A stretch of DNA of 64,000 nt from contig CM041777.1 of assembly GCA_023374045.1 (NCBI GenBank), forward strand, positions 481,593,594 to 481,657,593, read 5' to 3'. Source of the DNA: Limonium bicolor. Lineage: Eukaryota > Streptophyta > Magnoliopsida > Caryophyllales > Plumbaginaceae. The translations under genes were made by a program, and so were the position numbers. Shown here piece after piece: positions 34,001 to 45,157 of this stretch. A model generated the notes under the pieces. That model saw only the letters and a list, made by a program, of their open reading frames with translations, had not been told where the DNA came from and searched no databases. Positions within the stretch are counted from its first letter, which is position 1; each line of letters opens with the position of its first letter.

Positions 34001-35227
34001 AGGTGTAGAAAAATAGGTAAGTAACAGTTCATTTTTGGATCTAACCTTGAAGAGAGGTAAAAGGGTGTTTTAAGGCATTTTTCCTTACCTTAAGGTTCTC
34101 AAGAGGTTCCCCTAGCCCTTGGGTTGATCTTGGACGTGGCTTGGGTCCTCCAAGTGAGTTTTGGTGCCTTAGATGGAGTGGGAAGACTTAAAATCGGCCA
34201 TGTATACAAACAAAGGAAGAAGGGTGCTTTAAAGCACATTTTTCTTACCTTGGCTTACCAAGCTGGTTCCCTTGAGTTTCAGCTCATCAATGGCCCACAC
34301 TCTCTTATAAAATCGGTTAGAATAATAGAGAAAGAGTTGGTGATGATTTTGATGCAAGAAAATTGGAGTTTGGAGGTGAAATGAGCCTTAAGACTCCATT
34401 AGAGCTTAAGGTATGAAAATGGAGGTTGAAGATGGTGAAGAGAGATGATGGTGTTATCCAAAGGATGAAGGAGAGAATGAGAGTATGGGCAAGGGAGAAT
34501 GGGACGGCTGATTGGAGTATTAGAAGAGAAACTTCCCTAGGTGGGTTTAGGTGTGTAAGAAATATTTTGTCTTTTGTTTGTTCTTTTAGTGATGTTTTTG
34601 TTTTATAATATTCCATGTCTGATTTTTGTCTCCCCTTGCCAGCATATACAACCGCAAGGTGCAGGAATTGTTGGGAGATATTTATTTTGTGTGAGAAGGG
34701 ATGAGAGGAAGAGTGTGGAAAAGTGTTTTTACTTTTTTCCTCTTTGGGACATGTTTATCTTCTCTTTCATTTGTCCCTTGTAGATTAATTCGCTTTAGAT
34801 AAAGCTTGAAGCCGGCCATGAGGGTGTGTGGGGGACCATTTTAAAATGCTAGACTTAATATTAGAACATTAAGTTTGTACACTAGTGACTTAATTTATGT
34901 GTTAGGTGGTGACATGTGTTATTCTTGTATTAAGGTGTGTATATAGGTGGTTGTTGTGTTTAATAATTTGTTTGACTATATAAAATGTCTTATATAGTCT
35001 AATGGGTAGTATTTATGATATTTAGTACATGCACTAATGTGTTACATGTAGCATTGACTTTAGGAGTTGTTTTCTCATTAATAATAGTTTGGTGTCCAAT
35101 TTGGACTATATGCTTATACACTAATGTTTATAATGAGTATTATTCATTAGATGGATAATTGGTGATTATAACTTCCATTTGATTTAATTCCTTATTAATT
35201 AAGATAATTAATTTTTGGGGTATTTCA
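31068..35227 (-). repeat. 5' LTR of element A, distal segment
   Basis: It continues the LTR broken at 6757 and ends GGGGTATTTCA, the inverse of TGAAATACCCC that starts the LTR of element B. It carries GGTCAA/TTGACC motifs at 32710-32770 as in B. It is AT-rich to about 33500, then a less AT-rich block with G-rich runs (33500-34800) and no convincing gene; short frames here have no known domain. The 4.2-kb segment makes this LTR unusually long. Confidence 0.82.
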
Positions 35228-35233
35228 GGTGGA

Positions 35234-36191
35234 CATCATGGTGCCACTCGTACAGTAGCGAAGGTACTCGAATCAGGTTTTTTCCGGAACACCCTTCACA
35301 AAGATTGTCATGCTTTTGTTTCTACATGTGATCGGTACCAAAGGCAAGGAAACCTCTCTCTTCGTAATGAATTTCCATTGAATAACATGCCAGAAGTTGA
35401 GTTATTCGATGTTTGGGGTATTGATTTCATGGGTCCTTTTCCAAATTATTTTGGTAATATTTACATCTTAGTAGCTGTGGATTATGTTTCTAAATGGGCG
35501 AAAGCCCTTTCCTGCTCTACTAACGATAGTAAAGTTGTTGTGAAGTTCCTCAAAAAGAATATTTTCACTAGGTTCAGTGTCCCTCAGGCGATTATTAGTG
35601 ATGGTGGTTCCCACTTTTGCAACCGCTAGTTTGATGCCTTGCTGAAGAAGTATGGGGTTGACATAAGGTAGCTTTACCTTATCATCTCAGACGAATGGGC
35701 AGGTCGAGGTGACGAACCGAGAGCTTAAATGGATTTTGTAAAAGATGGTAAATTCTTCTCGTAAAGATTGGTCGATCAAGTTGGAAGATGCGCTTTGGGC
35801 CTACCGCACCGCCTTCAAGACACCCATCGGTATGTCACCATACAAGCTAGTTTTTGGTAAGGCGTGTCATTTGCTTGTGGAGTTGGAGTACAAGTCATAC
35901 TGGGCATTGAAGGCGCTGAATTTTGATTTGCAAAAAGCTGGTGACAAGCGTAAATTCCAGTTGACGGAATTAGAGGAACTCAGGAATGAATCTTATGAGA
36001 ATGATGTCATATATAAAGAGAGAACCAAGTGCTGGCATGATAAGATGATAGCAAGGCGTGATTTCAAGGCTGGTGAACAAGTTTTGCTATTCAACTCGAG
36101 GCTCAAGCTCTTCCCAGGTAAATTGAAGTCATATTGGTCAGGACCCTATACCATTGTCAATATCTCTCCAAGAGAGAGACATTCATGGTAA
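35234..36191 (+). pseudogene. Integrase of the Athila-like element
   Basis: The N-terminal finger begins at the insertion junction ([30 protein letters not shown]). The core has Asp in [18 protein letters not shown] and Asp in [11 protein letters not shown], and Glu in GQVEVTNREL after a stop (35627) and frame shifts. The C-terminal half (35745-36191) has [40 protein letters not shown] and [20 protein letters not shown]. This set is typical of the Athila lineage. Confidence 0.9.
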
Positions 36192-37876
36192 ATGGCTCTA
36201 GGATCAAGAAATTTTTGGGTACTACATTGGATAAGGAATATACACATGAATTATCCATTAAGGATCTAGTTGCAGGATAGCTACGCCGACAAGTCTAGCC
36301 AAAGACTATAAAGAAGGACGATGACTGGGAGGAAACCCAGTGGTAGTTTTATGTTTAATTTGTGTTTTTAATAATTTGTTAAGTAAGATGCAAGTTTTTC
36401 AATTTTACGTCGTGTCCGGACATGCGTCTGGGGCTGGACGCCAGGAGACACATTCGGATATGGTACAACATCTGAGTCGGCCTGGCGTCTGGCCCACTAC
36501 ATTCTGACATATATCCAGACACCACCCAAAATTGAGTAATTCCGTGTTTTAGCCTTTATTTTTCAGTTTTGTTCAAATTTTTATTATGTTCTTTAGTGTT
36601 CAGTTTGCTCGCTCAAAGTTCCAATGCCTATGCGCTTAGCAGATACTTTTAAGTGCCAAATGTTTGTGTTTCTCAGAGGTGCTTAAAGGTGCGATGATCA
36701 TGGACACTCCAAGGTAGGACACTTGCTTCGAAGCAAGTGTGAGGAAGATTGTCACCATGGTGAAGGGCTTAAGTGTGAGGAAGGTGCCCTTCATCAATCT
36801 GAAGATATCAAGGGAGTTTTCATGTCCTTTCACTTTTGTTTCAGTCCAGCTTATGCTTTCAATGAATGTAGTCCATGAGAACTTTGATTAACCCTTAATG
36901 AGTCTGGAATATTTAGAAAGTCCTTTTCTTGGTTTTAATTCGTGAACAATGAGGACATTGCTCATCTTAAGTGTGAGGAAGTAGGAGTACTTTCTAAATA
37001 CTTTCATTGCATTTAATGCCACATTTGTTTTTGTTTGTCCTATTATTTTGAAAGAATTGTCTCTTTTAGGCGCCAATAAATATTGAATCTCTAGGTGAAA
37101 ATTTTTGTTGAGGTTTTAAAAACGAACCTGATGACCACCTCAAGAATCTTTCTGCTTTACGCTGTTTGTATGTATAGTTTTATCCAAATTGAATCCATTT
37201 TCACTAAAATTTGGTGGATTGACTGATTGTGAAAACTGAATAGTCTAGTTTGGGATTTTGGGAATGATAAGAAAGTTTGCTATGAAAAGGATACGGCAAG
37301 GTACTCCGCTAATCTGAATTGAATTTTTTTAACCTAAAATAGGCCTCTTCATTCGGTTATTAAGTCCTTGGGGTGCTTCATCACCCATCTACCTAAGATC
37401 TCGTGATCTAGGATAGAAGACCCAAAGCCGCTGCAGCAGTGAAGAGAAAAGTCTGAGGGGATGAATTGAATGCGTAAATGGCAGAATAGAATGTTAAAGT
37501 TGAAACGGAACTTGAAAAGTTAAAGTATAATTCAATTTTGCTTATTCTGATCATGAGTATGAGGTGTTGAAAGGTATCACGGAATAAGGCGTTACTTCAC
37601 ACCCCTTGTCATCCAAATGTTAGAGGAAGAAACGGTGGAAGATCCCAGACTATTATGTTTCAGTTTTTATAATATAACTTCTTCATGCTTTTAACTCCAC
37701 TCTTTTTTACTGATTGCGAAAACCTACAGCAAATAGAAGAACTATTCTTTTTATTGTCAATTTGCTCATTTTCCATCGATAGTTGTTCGATCCTGAGTTT
37801 CGATACTACGACCCTTAAAAGTAGTCATATTCTATATTTGCTTGAGGACAAGCAAAAGCTAAGTGTGAAGAAGTCC
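36192..37876 (+). other. Non-coding tail of the Athila-like element
   Basis: There is no retroviral-type domain and no frame above 65 codons. The AGTGTGAGGAAG motif recurs, and a GACGCCAGG/CCTGGCGTC inverted pair occurs at 36438-36490. Nothing else stands out. Confidence 0.6.
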
Positions 37877-38431
37877 ATAATAAATTTTGCAGAATTGATC
37901 AATGCGCTTCAAGCGGTTGATCAACGAAGAATGATGAGAGGAGAAAGAAATGAAGACAATGCTGAAGCCGCCTTTATGGTTAAGTCATCAAAATTTAAAG
38001 GAAAAGGCAAACTTTTACAGTGCACTAATTGTAACAAATTTGGCCATGAAGAAGAAGATGATTGTTGGCACAAAGGAAAAACTCAATGTTATAAGTGCAA
38101 AAGATTTGGTCATGTTCAAAAGTATTGTAGGTTTGGTGCTCAAACGAGTAACAAAGAAACTGAGATGGCTCAGTTAGTAGAAGAAAGAATGTTTTAGAGG
38201 TAAGGAGAGACGTGCTTCTGGGAGGTTTCATTGGTGAGATGTAAACCATAATTACTGAAGAAGATGAGAAGTGCATCTGGATTGCTGAAGAGGATGAGAA
38301 GTGCATCTGGATTTTGGAGAGAAGTGCTTCGTGAAAGATTTGAAGATTGAAGAGATGTGCTTCAAATATTTGTTTTTGGTCGTTATGTTTTTTTTTCATA
38401 GTTTTTAAAAGAATTTTCAAATCAAGGGAAA
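37877..38431 (+). pseudogene. Ty1/copia gag fragment with two zinc knuckles
   Basis: The open stretch to 38197 encodes FAELINALQAVDQRRMMRGE, as in the C-terminal part of copia gag (UBN2 type), then CTNCNKFGHEEEDDCW (knuckle with two extra residues) and CYKCKRFGHVQKYC (canonical C-x2-C-x4-H-x4-C). It is fused to the tail of the Athila-like element. No pol follows; two near-identical 27-bp repeats around GATGAGAAGTGCATCTGGAT (38264 and 38291) occur before a LTR-like sequence. The copy has lost most of its coding region. Confidence 0.75.
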
Positions 38432-38660
38432 GTGTTGGTTTTATTGATTTGAAAATATTTATTATTAATTTGAAATTATTTATTATTTAGTCTTATCTAG
38501 AAGAATAACATTTGTAAAGTAAGTTATGGGTTGTTAAGATATTTTTAATATTTAGTTTATTATTTTTAGCCTATAAAAGGATATGTAATCCCATCAGTAT
38601 GCAATGCAAAAGTCATATTGTTATTCCTTCAGTATTTTCTCCCAATCTTTATATTTTCAA
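38432..38660 (+). repeat. LTR-like remnant with TATA box, broken by a foldback element
   Basis: It starts TGTTGGTTTTATTG just after a purine-rich CAAGGGAAAG. A TATA-like CCTATAAAAGG is at 38571-38581. The sequence is interrupted at about 38660 and may resume at about 39613-39780. This fits a copia LTR next to its gag scrap, but no second LTR is seen. Confidence 0.5.
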
Positions 38661-39612
38661 CAAGATACCCCGAGGTTTCATCTTCATTACGAGATACCCT
38701 TGAGGTTTCAATTTTATTATGAGATACCCCTTCGCTCAAAGTCTAATATATCATATTTTTCATATCCCATTTTCCCCTCGCACCATATGCCCCTACAATA
38801 ACCTCAAAGATATATGGTCAAAGTTTTTTTAAAGTTTAAAATTTTGAAAATATACACAAACAAAATTAAAGATCATATAGTATTTGACATCAATTTTAAA
38901 ATTTGAATATAATTTAGTAAACAAAAAAATCAAATAAATGTAAATGACTAAATAATAAAAAAATAAATTATTTTGAAAAATAAACATAAATTATTAAAGT
39001 GTAACGTAGCCATGACTTAAAATTGTAAAAATTTATAACAATAATATGAAGAATATTAAAAGTAACAATTTCATATAGTAGATCGAAAAACTCATTATTT
39101 AAAATTAGAGAAATAAAGTTTAAAAACCATAAATATGATCATTTTTCTGTGATTATTGACATCAAATAATATATTGGTTAATAAGTTTTTACAATGTATA
39201 GAATTTTTTAATATTTTTTCATTTTCAATGTAATTGTTATAACTTTTTACGATTTTAAGTTACCGCTATAATAGTTTTTAAATTATGTAACAATAAATGT
39301 TTTTTTAACATTAAACTTTCATTGTTTAATCATTTCTATTTATTTTAAAATTTTATGATTTTAATTATTTTGTTTATCTAATTTTAATTCATTTTTTGAT
39401 ATGGAATTCAAAATTTATATGATAATTTGTTATTTTTTTTGTATTTTAAATTAAAAAAATTTACCATATACCCCTAAGGTGATTACGGGGGTATATGGTG
39501 CGAGGGTAAAATGGGGATATGATAAATATGTATATCAAAGTTTGAACGAAGGGGCATCTCATAATAAAATTGAAACTTATCTCGTAATGAAATGGAAACC
39601 CTAGGGGCATCT
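38661..39612. mobile_element. Foldback / MITE-like element with very long imperfect inverted repeats
   Basis: The left arm begins GATACCCCGAGGTTTC and the right arm ends in the complement, GGGGCATCTC. The first 150 bp of each arm are close to each other (shared features include the blocks around CAATTTTATTATGAGAT and CCCTCGCACCATAT). Similarity continues into the AT-rich interior (CTTAAAATTGTAAAAATTTA left, its complement near 39240-39260), so most of the unit folds back on itself with a loop near 39100-39200. The arm ends are built from ~30-bp units starting GATACCC. There is no coding frame. The exact ends are uncertain by about 20 bp and no clear target duplication was found. Confidence 0.78.
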
Positions 39613-39893
39613 CGTGAAAATACTGTAACCTCTTGACGAGAAAGATTCATTTTGAACCTCAGTATTGCCTTTACGTGGATTTCCAAGCTAATCAACAAGA
39701 TTATATGAATACTTAAAACATTGTTGTGCTTTACTATTATTTACTCTACAATTATATATTCTAAATAAAGGCACAACTTGCGATTAGAAACATATTATTT
39801 GATATCAATATCAATATCACAGAAAGAAAGGGGTCAGTCTGTATCGCTGAGCAAAAATGTAGCCGAGGAGAAAGTGGAATGCGAAACAGTTCT
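39613..39893. other. Short non-coding stretch between foldback element and solo LTR
   Basis: It may be the remainder of the LTR-like sequence from 38432. Its last five bases, GTTCT (39889-39893), are the left target duplication of the solo LTR. No domain was found. Confidence 0.4.
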
Positions 39894-41869
39894 TGTAACA
39901 CCCCTACCGCTAATCCCGTAATTATCTCACAATTACTTACCTTCGCAGCGGACATCACATACACAACGGTGGGTGTACAATGCCGTTAGTCACCTACATG
40001 ACTAACAAGGCCAATTACAAATACAGCATACTATCGGTCTGATGAACTTGAATATACCGAGCACTCTATACAACAAATACATTCCGTTCCATAATCAAAT
40101 CATAATCCAAATACAAACTTCAATTCAATACTATACCGAGTTACTACAATTCCCAAACTTGCCAACATCATATCGGTCTTACTATTCAAAAATTACTATA
40201 TAAATACAACGGTTCACAATTGGCTACCCATACTTTAGTAGCAACCCCGTCCTACTCTCGAACAGTGTTCGGCTTCGGTACCTGGAAAGTAAAAACAGCG
40301 CCCCAATGGGCTCAGTAAAAGCGGTATATGAAATTCGCATACCTCGCGTGCTAACAGGGGTACGCCGACTACTTGGTCGAGAACATACGGTTCATTTTAA
40401 TTCAATAAACATGCTCGCATTCAAAAGCATTCAACAAGAAATACAATCACACTAACACAACAAGTTTGTTAGCTAGTATTAACTTACTCTTAGGCCTCGA
40501 GGGTATCTACCTCACTATGCCTTTGTACTCATTCATCGTCTTACCCATTCTCTTGGGTTACTCTTCCTCAAGTTCTCTTATTCTCAATCTCAATACTCTA
40601 TTCTCAACTCTCAAGTTTGATTCTTAAATTCTCAAGTTCAATTCTCAAATCTTTTTATCAAATTCTCAAATCTTAAGTTCTCAATGGGATATCTTTTAAG
40701 TCATTACCCATGACCTCTAGGCAGAGTCAAACACAAGACTCACCACCGGGCTTTCAAATACAAGTCTTTCCTCCCCGGTTTCAACCCTACTCAAGGTCTA
40801 GCATGGTAGGAAGGTTCGACTATCAAACGAAACTATTCTCCTAATTCCTTCAATTCACAAGGGTCTGTTTCTCTACCGGACTACTCAAATTCCCGAAACC
40901 CCTCTCTCGGAGTTATTTCATAATCTCATAGATTGACCTAGATGTATCTCTCTCGATATCATCTATTAGCTTGGGAAGTTCTCAATGTCCAGTATTCTCA
41001 GATTTAAGGTTTTACCCAACTTGTCGAATACTTATATGTTCAAGACATTTTCTCAAATTAGGTTGGATTCTCATATTGTGGATCGACTATCTCTAAAGGA
41101 GTTGGATGGTCCTTTATATGTACTTTACTTTTCTCTTGAGTTCTTTCCTTAGAACTATCATCAACCTCTAAGTAGAGGTTTACTATATCTTTCCACTCTT
41201 GTTTGTGTTCGCGGATTATTTCAATTCGGTTCTCTCCTGTTATCGGGAGTTTACTACTCCCGTACAACTCTCTCACTTTCTAGTGAGCACATAGGTTGCA
41301 TTATCATTTCTTGGTTCGATAGTTTTTGTGTGCTTCTACGTTTTCATTATTTTGAGAAATGACTCTTTCTACGAGTCACTAACCACACCACACTCATCTA
41401 CGAGTCGGTCCATATCACCAGGTTAGACCACACAATCATACAAGGGTGGTTAGTACACACATCATGCATCAAGATATACAAACAAGCAATAGAACGTTTT
41501 TCATGCTTTTATCTTGATTAAGCCGGCTCACAAGCACACAAATCAATGTAGCACCGTTAGCATACAGGGCATGAGAAAATTATACCTTTCACCATGGATT
41601 AGCTTTACCGGGTCACCTCACGTTCCTCAGTTTACACTTGTTCCACTGATCACATTCGAAATGTTTCTATTAACATTAAGGTATTACGGTATGTAAATAA
41701 TTACTACTCCCGTACTTACCCCGTTATCCCGTTAACCTTGGTTTACTCAAGTGTACTTAAGTTCTTACTTCTCATTCACTTCAAGCACAAGTTTACTTAG
41801 GTTCTTAGGTGTATATTTTTCTTACCATCCTTACTCACTCAATCGCTTACTTACTAATGCCATTTTTTT

Positions 41870-42060
41870 TTACCCGGCTGACCTTGCCAAGGTCGGTCCC
41901 AAGGTCGGTTAGGGTCTGTAGACCTTGGTTTTACAATTTTCAACTCTGACCGACCTTCCCAAGGTCGGTCCTAAGGTCGGTCGAAGTCAGAAGACTCCGG
42001 ATTTGAAGAATTCAGCGTGACCAACCCTCCCAAGGTCGGTCCCAAGTTCGGTCTACCCCA
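41870..42060. repeat. Three ~70-bp repeats with AAGGTCGGT palindromic cores
   Basis: The core CCAAGGTCGGTCCCAAGGTC occurs at about 41890, 41960 and 42030 with small changes, each preceded by CTGACC or CGTGACC and followed by a diverged 30-bp spacer. The core contains CCAAGG, ACCTTCCCAAGGT-like inverted pairs. It lies inside the solo LTR and could be a regulatory repeat. Confidence 0.8.
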
Positions 42061-43514
42061 ATACCCTTTTCTAAGGTGTTTAACTACTCGTTTTGAACTC
42101 TAAACTCACCTTAATCTTTCCCTAATCATTCCACATGTTTCCAAACATTTTTAGCACCAAAAACATGCTCTGAACCTCCTTAAATCATTACTCAAATTCT
42201 CTACCCAACTTTTGTTCAATTATCCACAATTTCAATTCTCACATTTTGCATTTTGCACTCTTGTGCATTTTCCAAACTCCTCTTAATGGGTTACACCTTG
42301 CCCTCAAGCATTTGACCATTCTAAATCTTTCCTACCCATTTGCATTTCATTACACAAGTTCATCCTCCATTTCCAAGGTCATGCTCACTAACTTAGTCCT
42401 AGAATTTCTACATACTAAAATACTGTTTTGCTACAGATTTTTATTTTACCACTTCCAAGCCTTCGACCACTATCTATGGGTGATTAATCCACTCAATTCA
42501 ATTCACTAAAACACCTAGTTAGTCCTAGGTCACTTCTCCACTCCTAATTACACTTAAACCACTTGGATTTCTACACAAATTTTGCCATAACTCACCTACA
42601 AACCTAACATTGCCCAAACACACTTCTTCTCACCTAAATTAATTCAAAGCTAGCCACACCCATAGAGGGCCCTACCAGCACATAATACACATTTAAATCT
42701 CCTTAAACTCACCAAATACTCTCCGATGCAATAATCACAATATGCTTGGCTCCAAGGCCCTTAAATCACATAAGTTCACAACTCCCTTCTCTAAATACCA
42801 AAACACATTTCCATTCATTTTTTGGTTCATTCAATCAATTCATCCCATCCCAAATTCTATAAACAATAAGGATGCGCATTAAGGTAGATTTCTTACCTTA
42901 AGCTCATCAAATTTCCTTTTTAATTCTCCTCTTCTCCTCTTCTTCTTATTTCGGTCAAGTGGGGCAATGTAATTGCCATGCTCCAGCCCAACATCAAGTA
43001 GGGAAATGAGTTTAAGTTGAAACACTAAACTCATTAATTAAAAGGCTTAAGACACTAAGATTGGTCATTACCTTGGAACCCTAGAAATGGGTTTTTGATC
43101 AACAATGAAGGGAATGATTCCAACCACCATTGGAGGTTTGAATGAACGCTTAAATCAAGAAGGAAAACAAGGTATTAAAATGGGTAGAAATCGGCCAAGA
43201 CAAGAGATGAAGGAAATGAGTGTTTCCTTTGGAACTTTTTACCTTAAATGAAAGGGGAGACTCCAAGCTTCAAGAATCTCTAGATTTCTCTTCAAATGGG
43301 CTATACCCATGGAGATGAACTTCATCATTTTGAAATTTTCAAAAGAGGGAAAGATAGAGCTTGGTCAGGGGAGTTCAAATATGTAATTTATTTTGCATTT
43401 GGAGCTTGGATGAAGCTTGGGCTAGCGAGAGAAGGTGGGCTGCCATGGGATGATGCAAATCACCTGAAAATGGAGAAGGAAGGATGGAGGTTATGGTGGG
43501 GAAGAAGAATAATG

Positions 43515-43545
43515 GGAGAGAGAGAGAGAGAGAGAAAAAAAAAGT
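43515..43545. repeat. GA microsatellite followed by A tract
   Basis: About ten GA units are followed by a run of A, inside the solo LTR in a GA-rich segment (43430-43570). Confidence 0.9.
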
Positions 43546-44194
43546 GAGGAAAGAGAGGGGAGAAAAAGTGTTTTATACTTTTTCCCTTTTTGCCTTTTTG
43601 CTTTATTTATCTTATAGCTAGTTATTAGCTAAGAGAGGATGATTTATTTAACCAAAAACTGGCCCCCTATTTACACATAAGCTGGGGCGTTTTTCATCTT
43701 TTTACAAGAAACGCTCGTTAATTACCTAGTATGAGCACTATTCACTAATCGGGCCCGTTTTCCGGATTTTTCTCGTTTCTTTTATTTTAATGGTTATTAA
43801 GCTTCCATTAATGTTTAATTATAGTCATATAGTCAACCATAATTTTTACGGGTCTGTTTGACCACTTAAATTCACGTTTTCGGGGTTTCTCAAAAAACGT
43901 GCGCTAAAGCTTTATTAGCGTTTTTAATTCATTTTATGGATCCGTTTTCTTCGGGAATTGTTCCTGTATATTAATTAGGCCTATCTAATCCTTAGGAATT
44001 CATCTAGGACCCTTGTCGAGGTCGTATTCTTCCTATGGTTTGTAAGGCTCATTTTGGGTTTTTCACTTTTTAAGCGTTTTCTCTTTTCTTTTGGATTTAT
44101 TTTCTTTACCAAAATTCTTTAGGCACTATTAGGCCTTAAATACCATATTAGAATTATTTAGTCACCATATTTAAGTTCGGGGTATTTCAGTTCT

Positions 44195-44559
44195 CGCTAA
44201 GGAGAACCCGCCGGGAGCCAAACCCACCATCATTAGCGGCCACCCAACTCCTCCTATCTCCCCTCATATGTGAGGAACTCCCCCTCTCCACCATCTGCAC
44301 TCCCACCTCCCAAAACCATCATGGAACATCCTTTCTACACTGCCACACACCACGTTGGCATGCAAACGATCAACCTCTTCTCCCTCACACTAACCCTCTT
44401 TGGCCCTGCTTCTTCCCTGCTAACTACCATCAAATAAATCCACCAAATGCAACACGAGTGCATATCCCTCTCAAAAATATTTCAAACACCTCAATACTCA
44501 TGCAACCTTCTGTGTAAATGTATATACTTTATACACACTTGCGATTTTTGATGTGTGAC
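44195..44559. other. Unassigned sequence between solo LTR and copia element
   Basis: It is more C-rich on the plus strand than its neighbours. No known domain could be recognised. On the minus strand a frame with a single stop seems to run from about 44410 across the solo-LTR site into 39888, if the LTR is removed, but it matches nothing I can name. Confidence 0.3.
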
Positions 44560-45096
44560 AAACCAAACACTGAGTCAGCCTTACACTCAACAAGTTTACT
44601 TCCATTGATTTCACAGTGACAATAACGGTTTGTGACTTGTACTTCCGGTATTTATTAGATACTAGGTTGCTGAGATATGATACTAGTGAATCTCTATTTA
44701 TGTGCTACATATAGTTACGTAAATATCTTTTCTAGGGAATTTGTTTAAGTGGTTAGGAAATACTTTTTATTGCTGTATATAAGGATGTATAAGTTTAGTA
44801 TACAGGTGTGCTTTTTTTTGGTATTAATACTGATTTACTTCATACGGCGACTCACTCTTGAGTGTTGAGAGAGATTAGGATTTCATTGTTATTAAGTCGA
44901 TAACCATCAATCTAAAGTGTTAGATTGGAGTGTGATTGTTCAAAGTGTTGAACAGATCAGGTGAGAAGTTTTTCAAGGTATTAATAAAGATTAGTGGCTG
45001 AGTTTTCTTCTACATCTTTGTTTTGTTTATCCTTCTCATTATCATTAAGCTCAGATTTGTACTGAGCGTTCTGGGTAATCGAAACACGAACTTACA
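44560..45096 (+). repeat. 5' LTR of the copia element (start not certain)
   Basis: It ends CGAACTTACA just before the primer site. A TATA-like GTATATAAGG lies at 44778-44787, about 310 bp upstream of the LTR end, as expected for a promoter. The left edge is inferred only. Confidence 0.5.
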
Positions 45097-45098
45097 AG

Positions 45099-45110
45099 TG
45101 GTATCAGAGC
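45099..45110 (+). other. Primer binding site of the copia element
   Basis: TGGTATCAGAGC is the initiator tRNA-Met complement. It starts two bases after the LTR end ...TTACA. Confidence 0.93.
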
Positions 45111-45157
45111 AGGTTTACCTTTCTTACGAGGCTAACACTTCAAGGTAGATCGTGAAG

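Larger units (their letters stand above)
35228..37876 (+). mobile_element. Athila-like Ty3/gypsy remnant (host of element A)
   Basis: The sequence opens inside an integrase frame exactly at the LTR edge of element A, so A is inserted in this older element; its upstream part should lie left of the window. The integrase is followed by about 1.7 kb of non-coding DNA with repeated AGTGTGAGGAAG motifs (36733, 36773, 36968). The phrase TTGAGGACAAGCAAAAGC at about 37841 is common in the 3' regions of Athila/TAT-type elements. The first five bases, GGTGG, would be the target duplication of element A. Confidence 0.82.
39894..44189 (-). repeat. Solo LTR (4.3 kb) related to elements A and B
   Basis: On the plus strand it runs TGTAACACCCC to GGGGTATTTCA, the inverse of the LTR ends of element B. 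It is flanked on both sides by GTTCT (39889-39893 and 44190-44194), so it is a clean solo LTR left by recombination between the two LTRs of a full element. The edge after TGTAACACCCC shares short blocks with B (CCGTTAGTCACC, GTGACTAAC type). The interior differs from B, so it represents another family. No gag or pol remains. Confidence 0.93.

Noticed and set aside
34124..34620. Overlapping 60-99 codon frames on both strands in the LTR of element A
   Set aside because: No domain on either strand; typical chance frames in a less AT-rich block.
43296..43547. 83-codon frame ending in a Glu/Arg/Lys repeat
   Set aside because: Lies in the solo LTR and ends in a GA microsatellite; no known domain.
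44200..44420. Cytochrome P450-like heme-binding motif on the minus strand
   Set aside because: An arginine-containing stretch gave a passing resemblance, but the required Cys and surrounding residues are missing.
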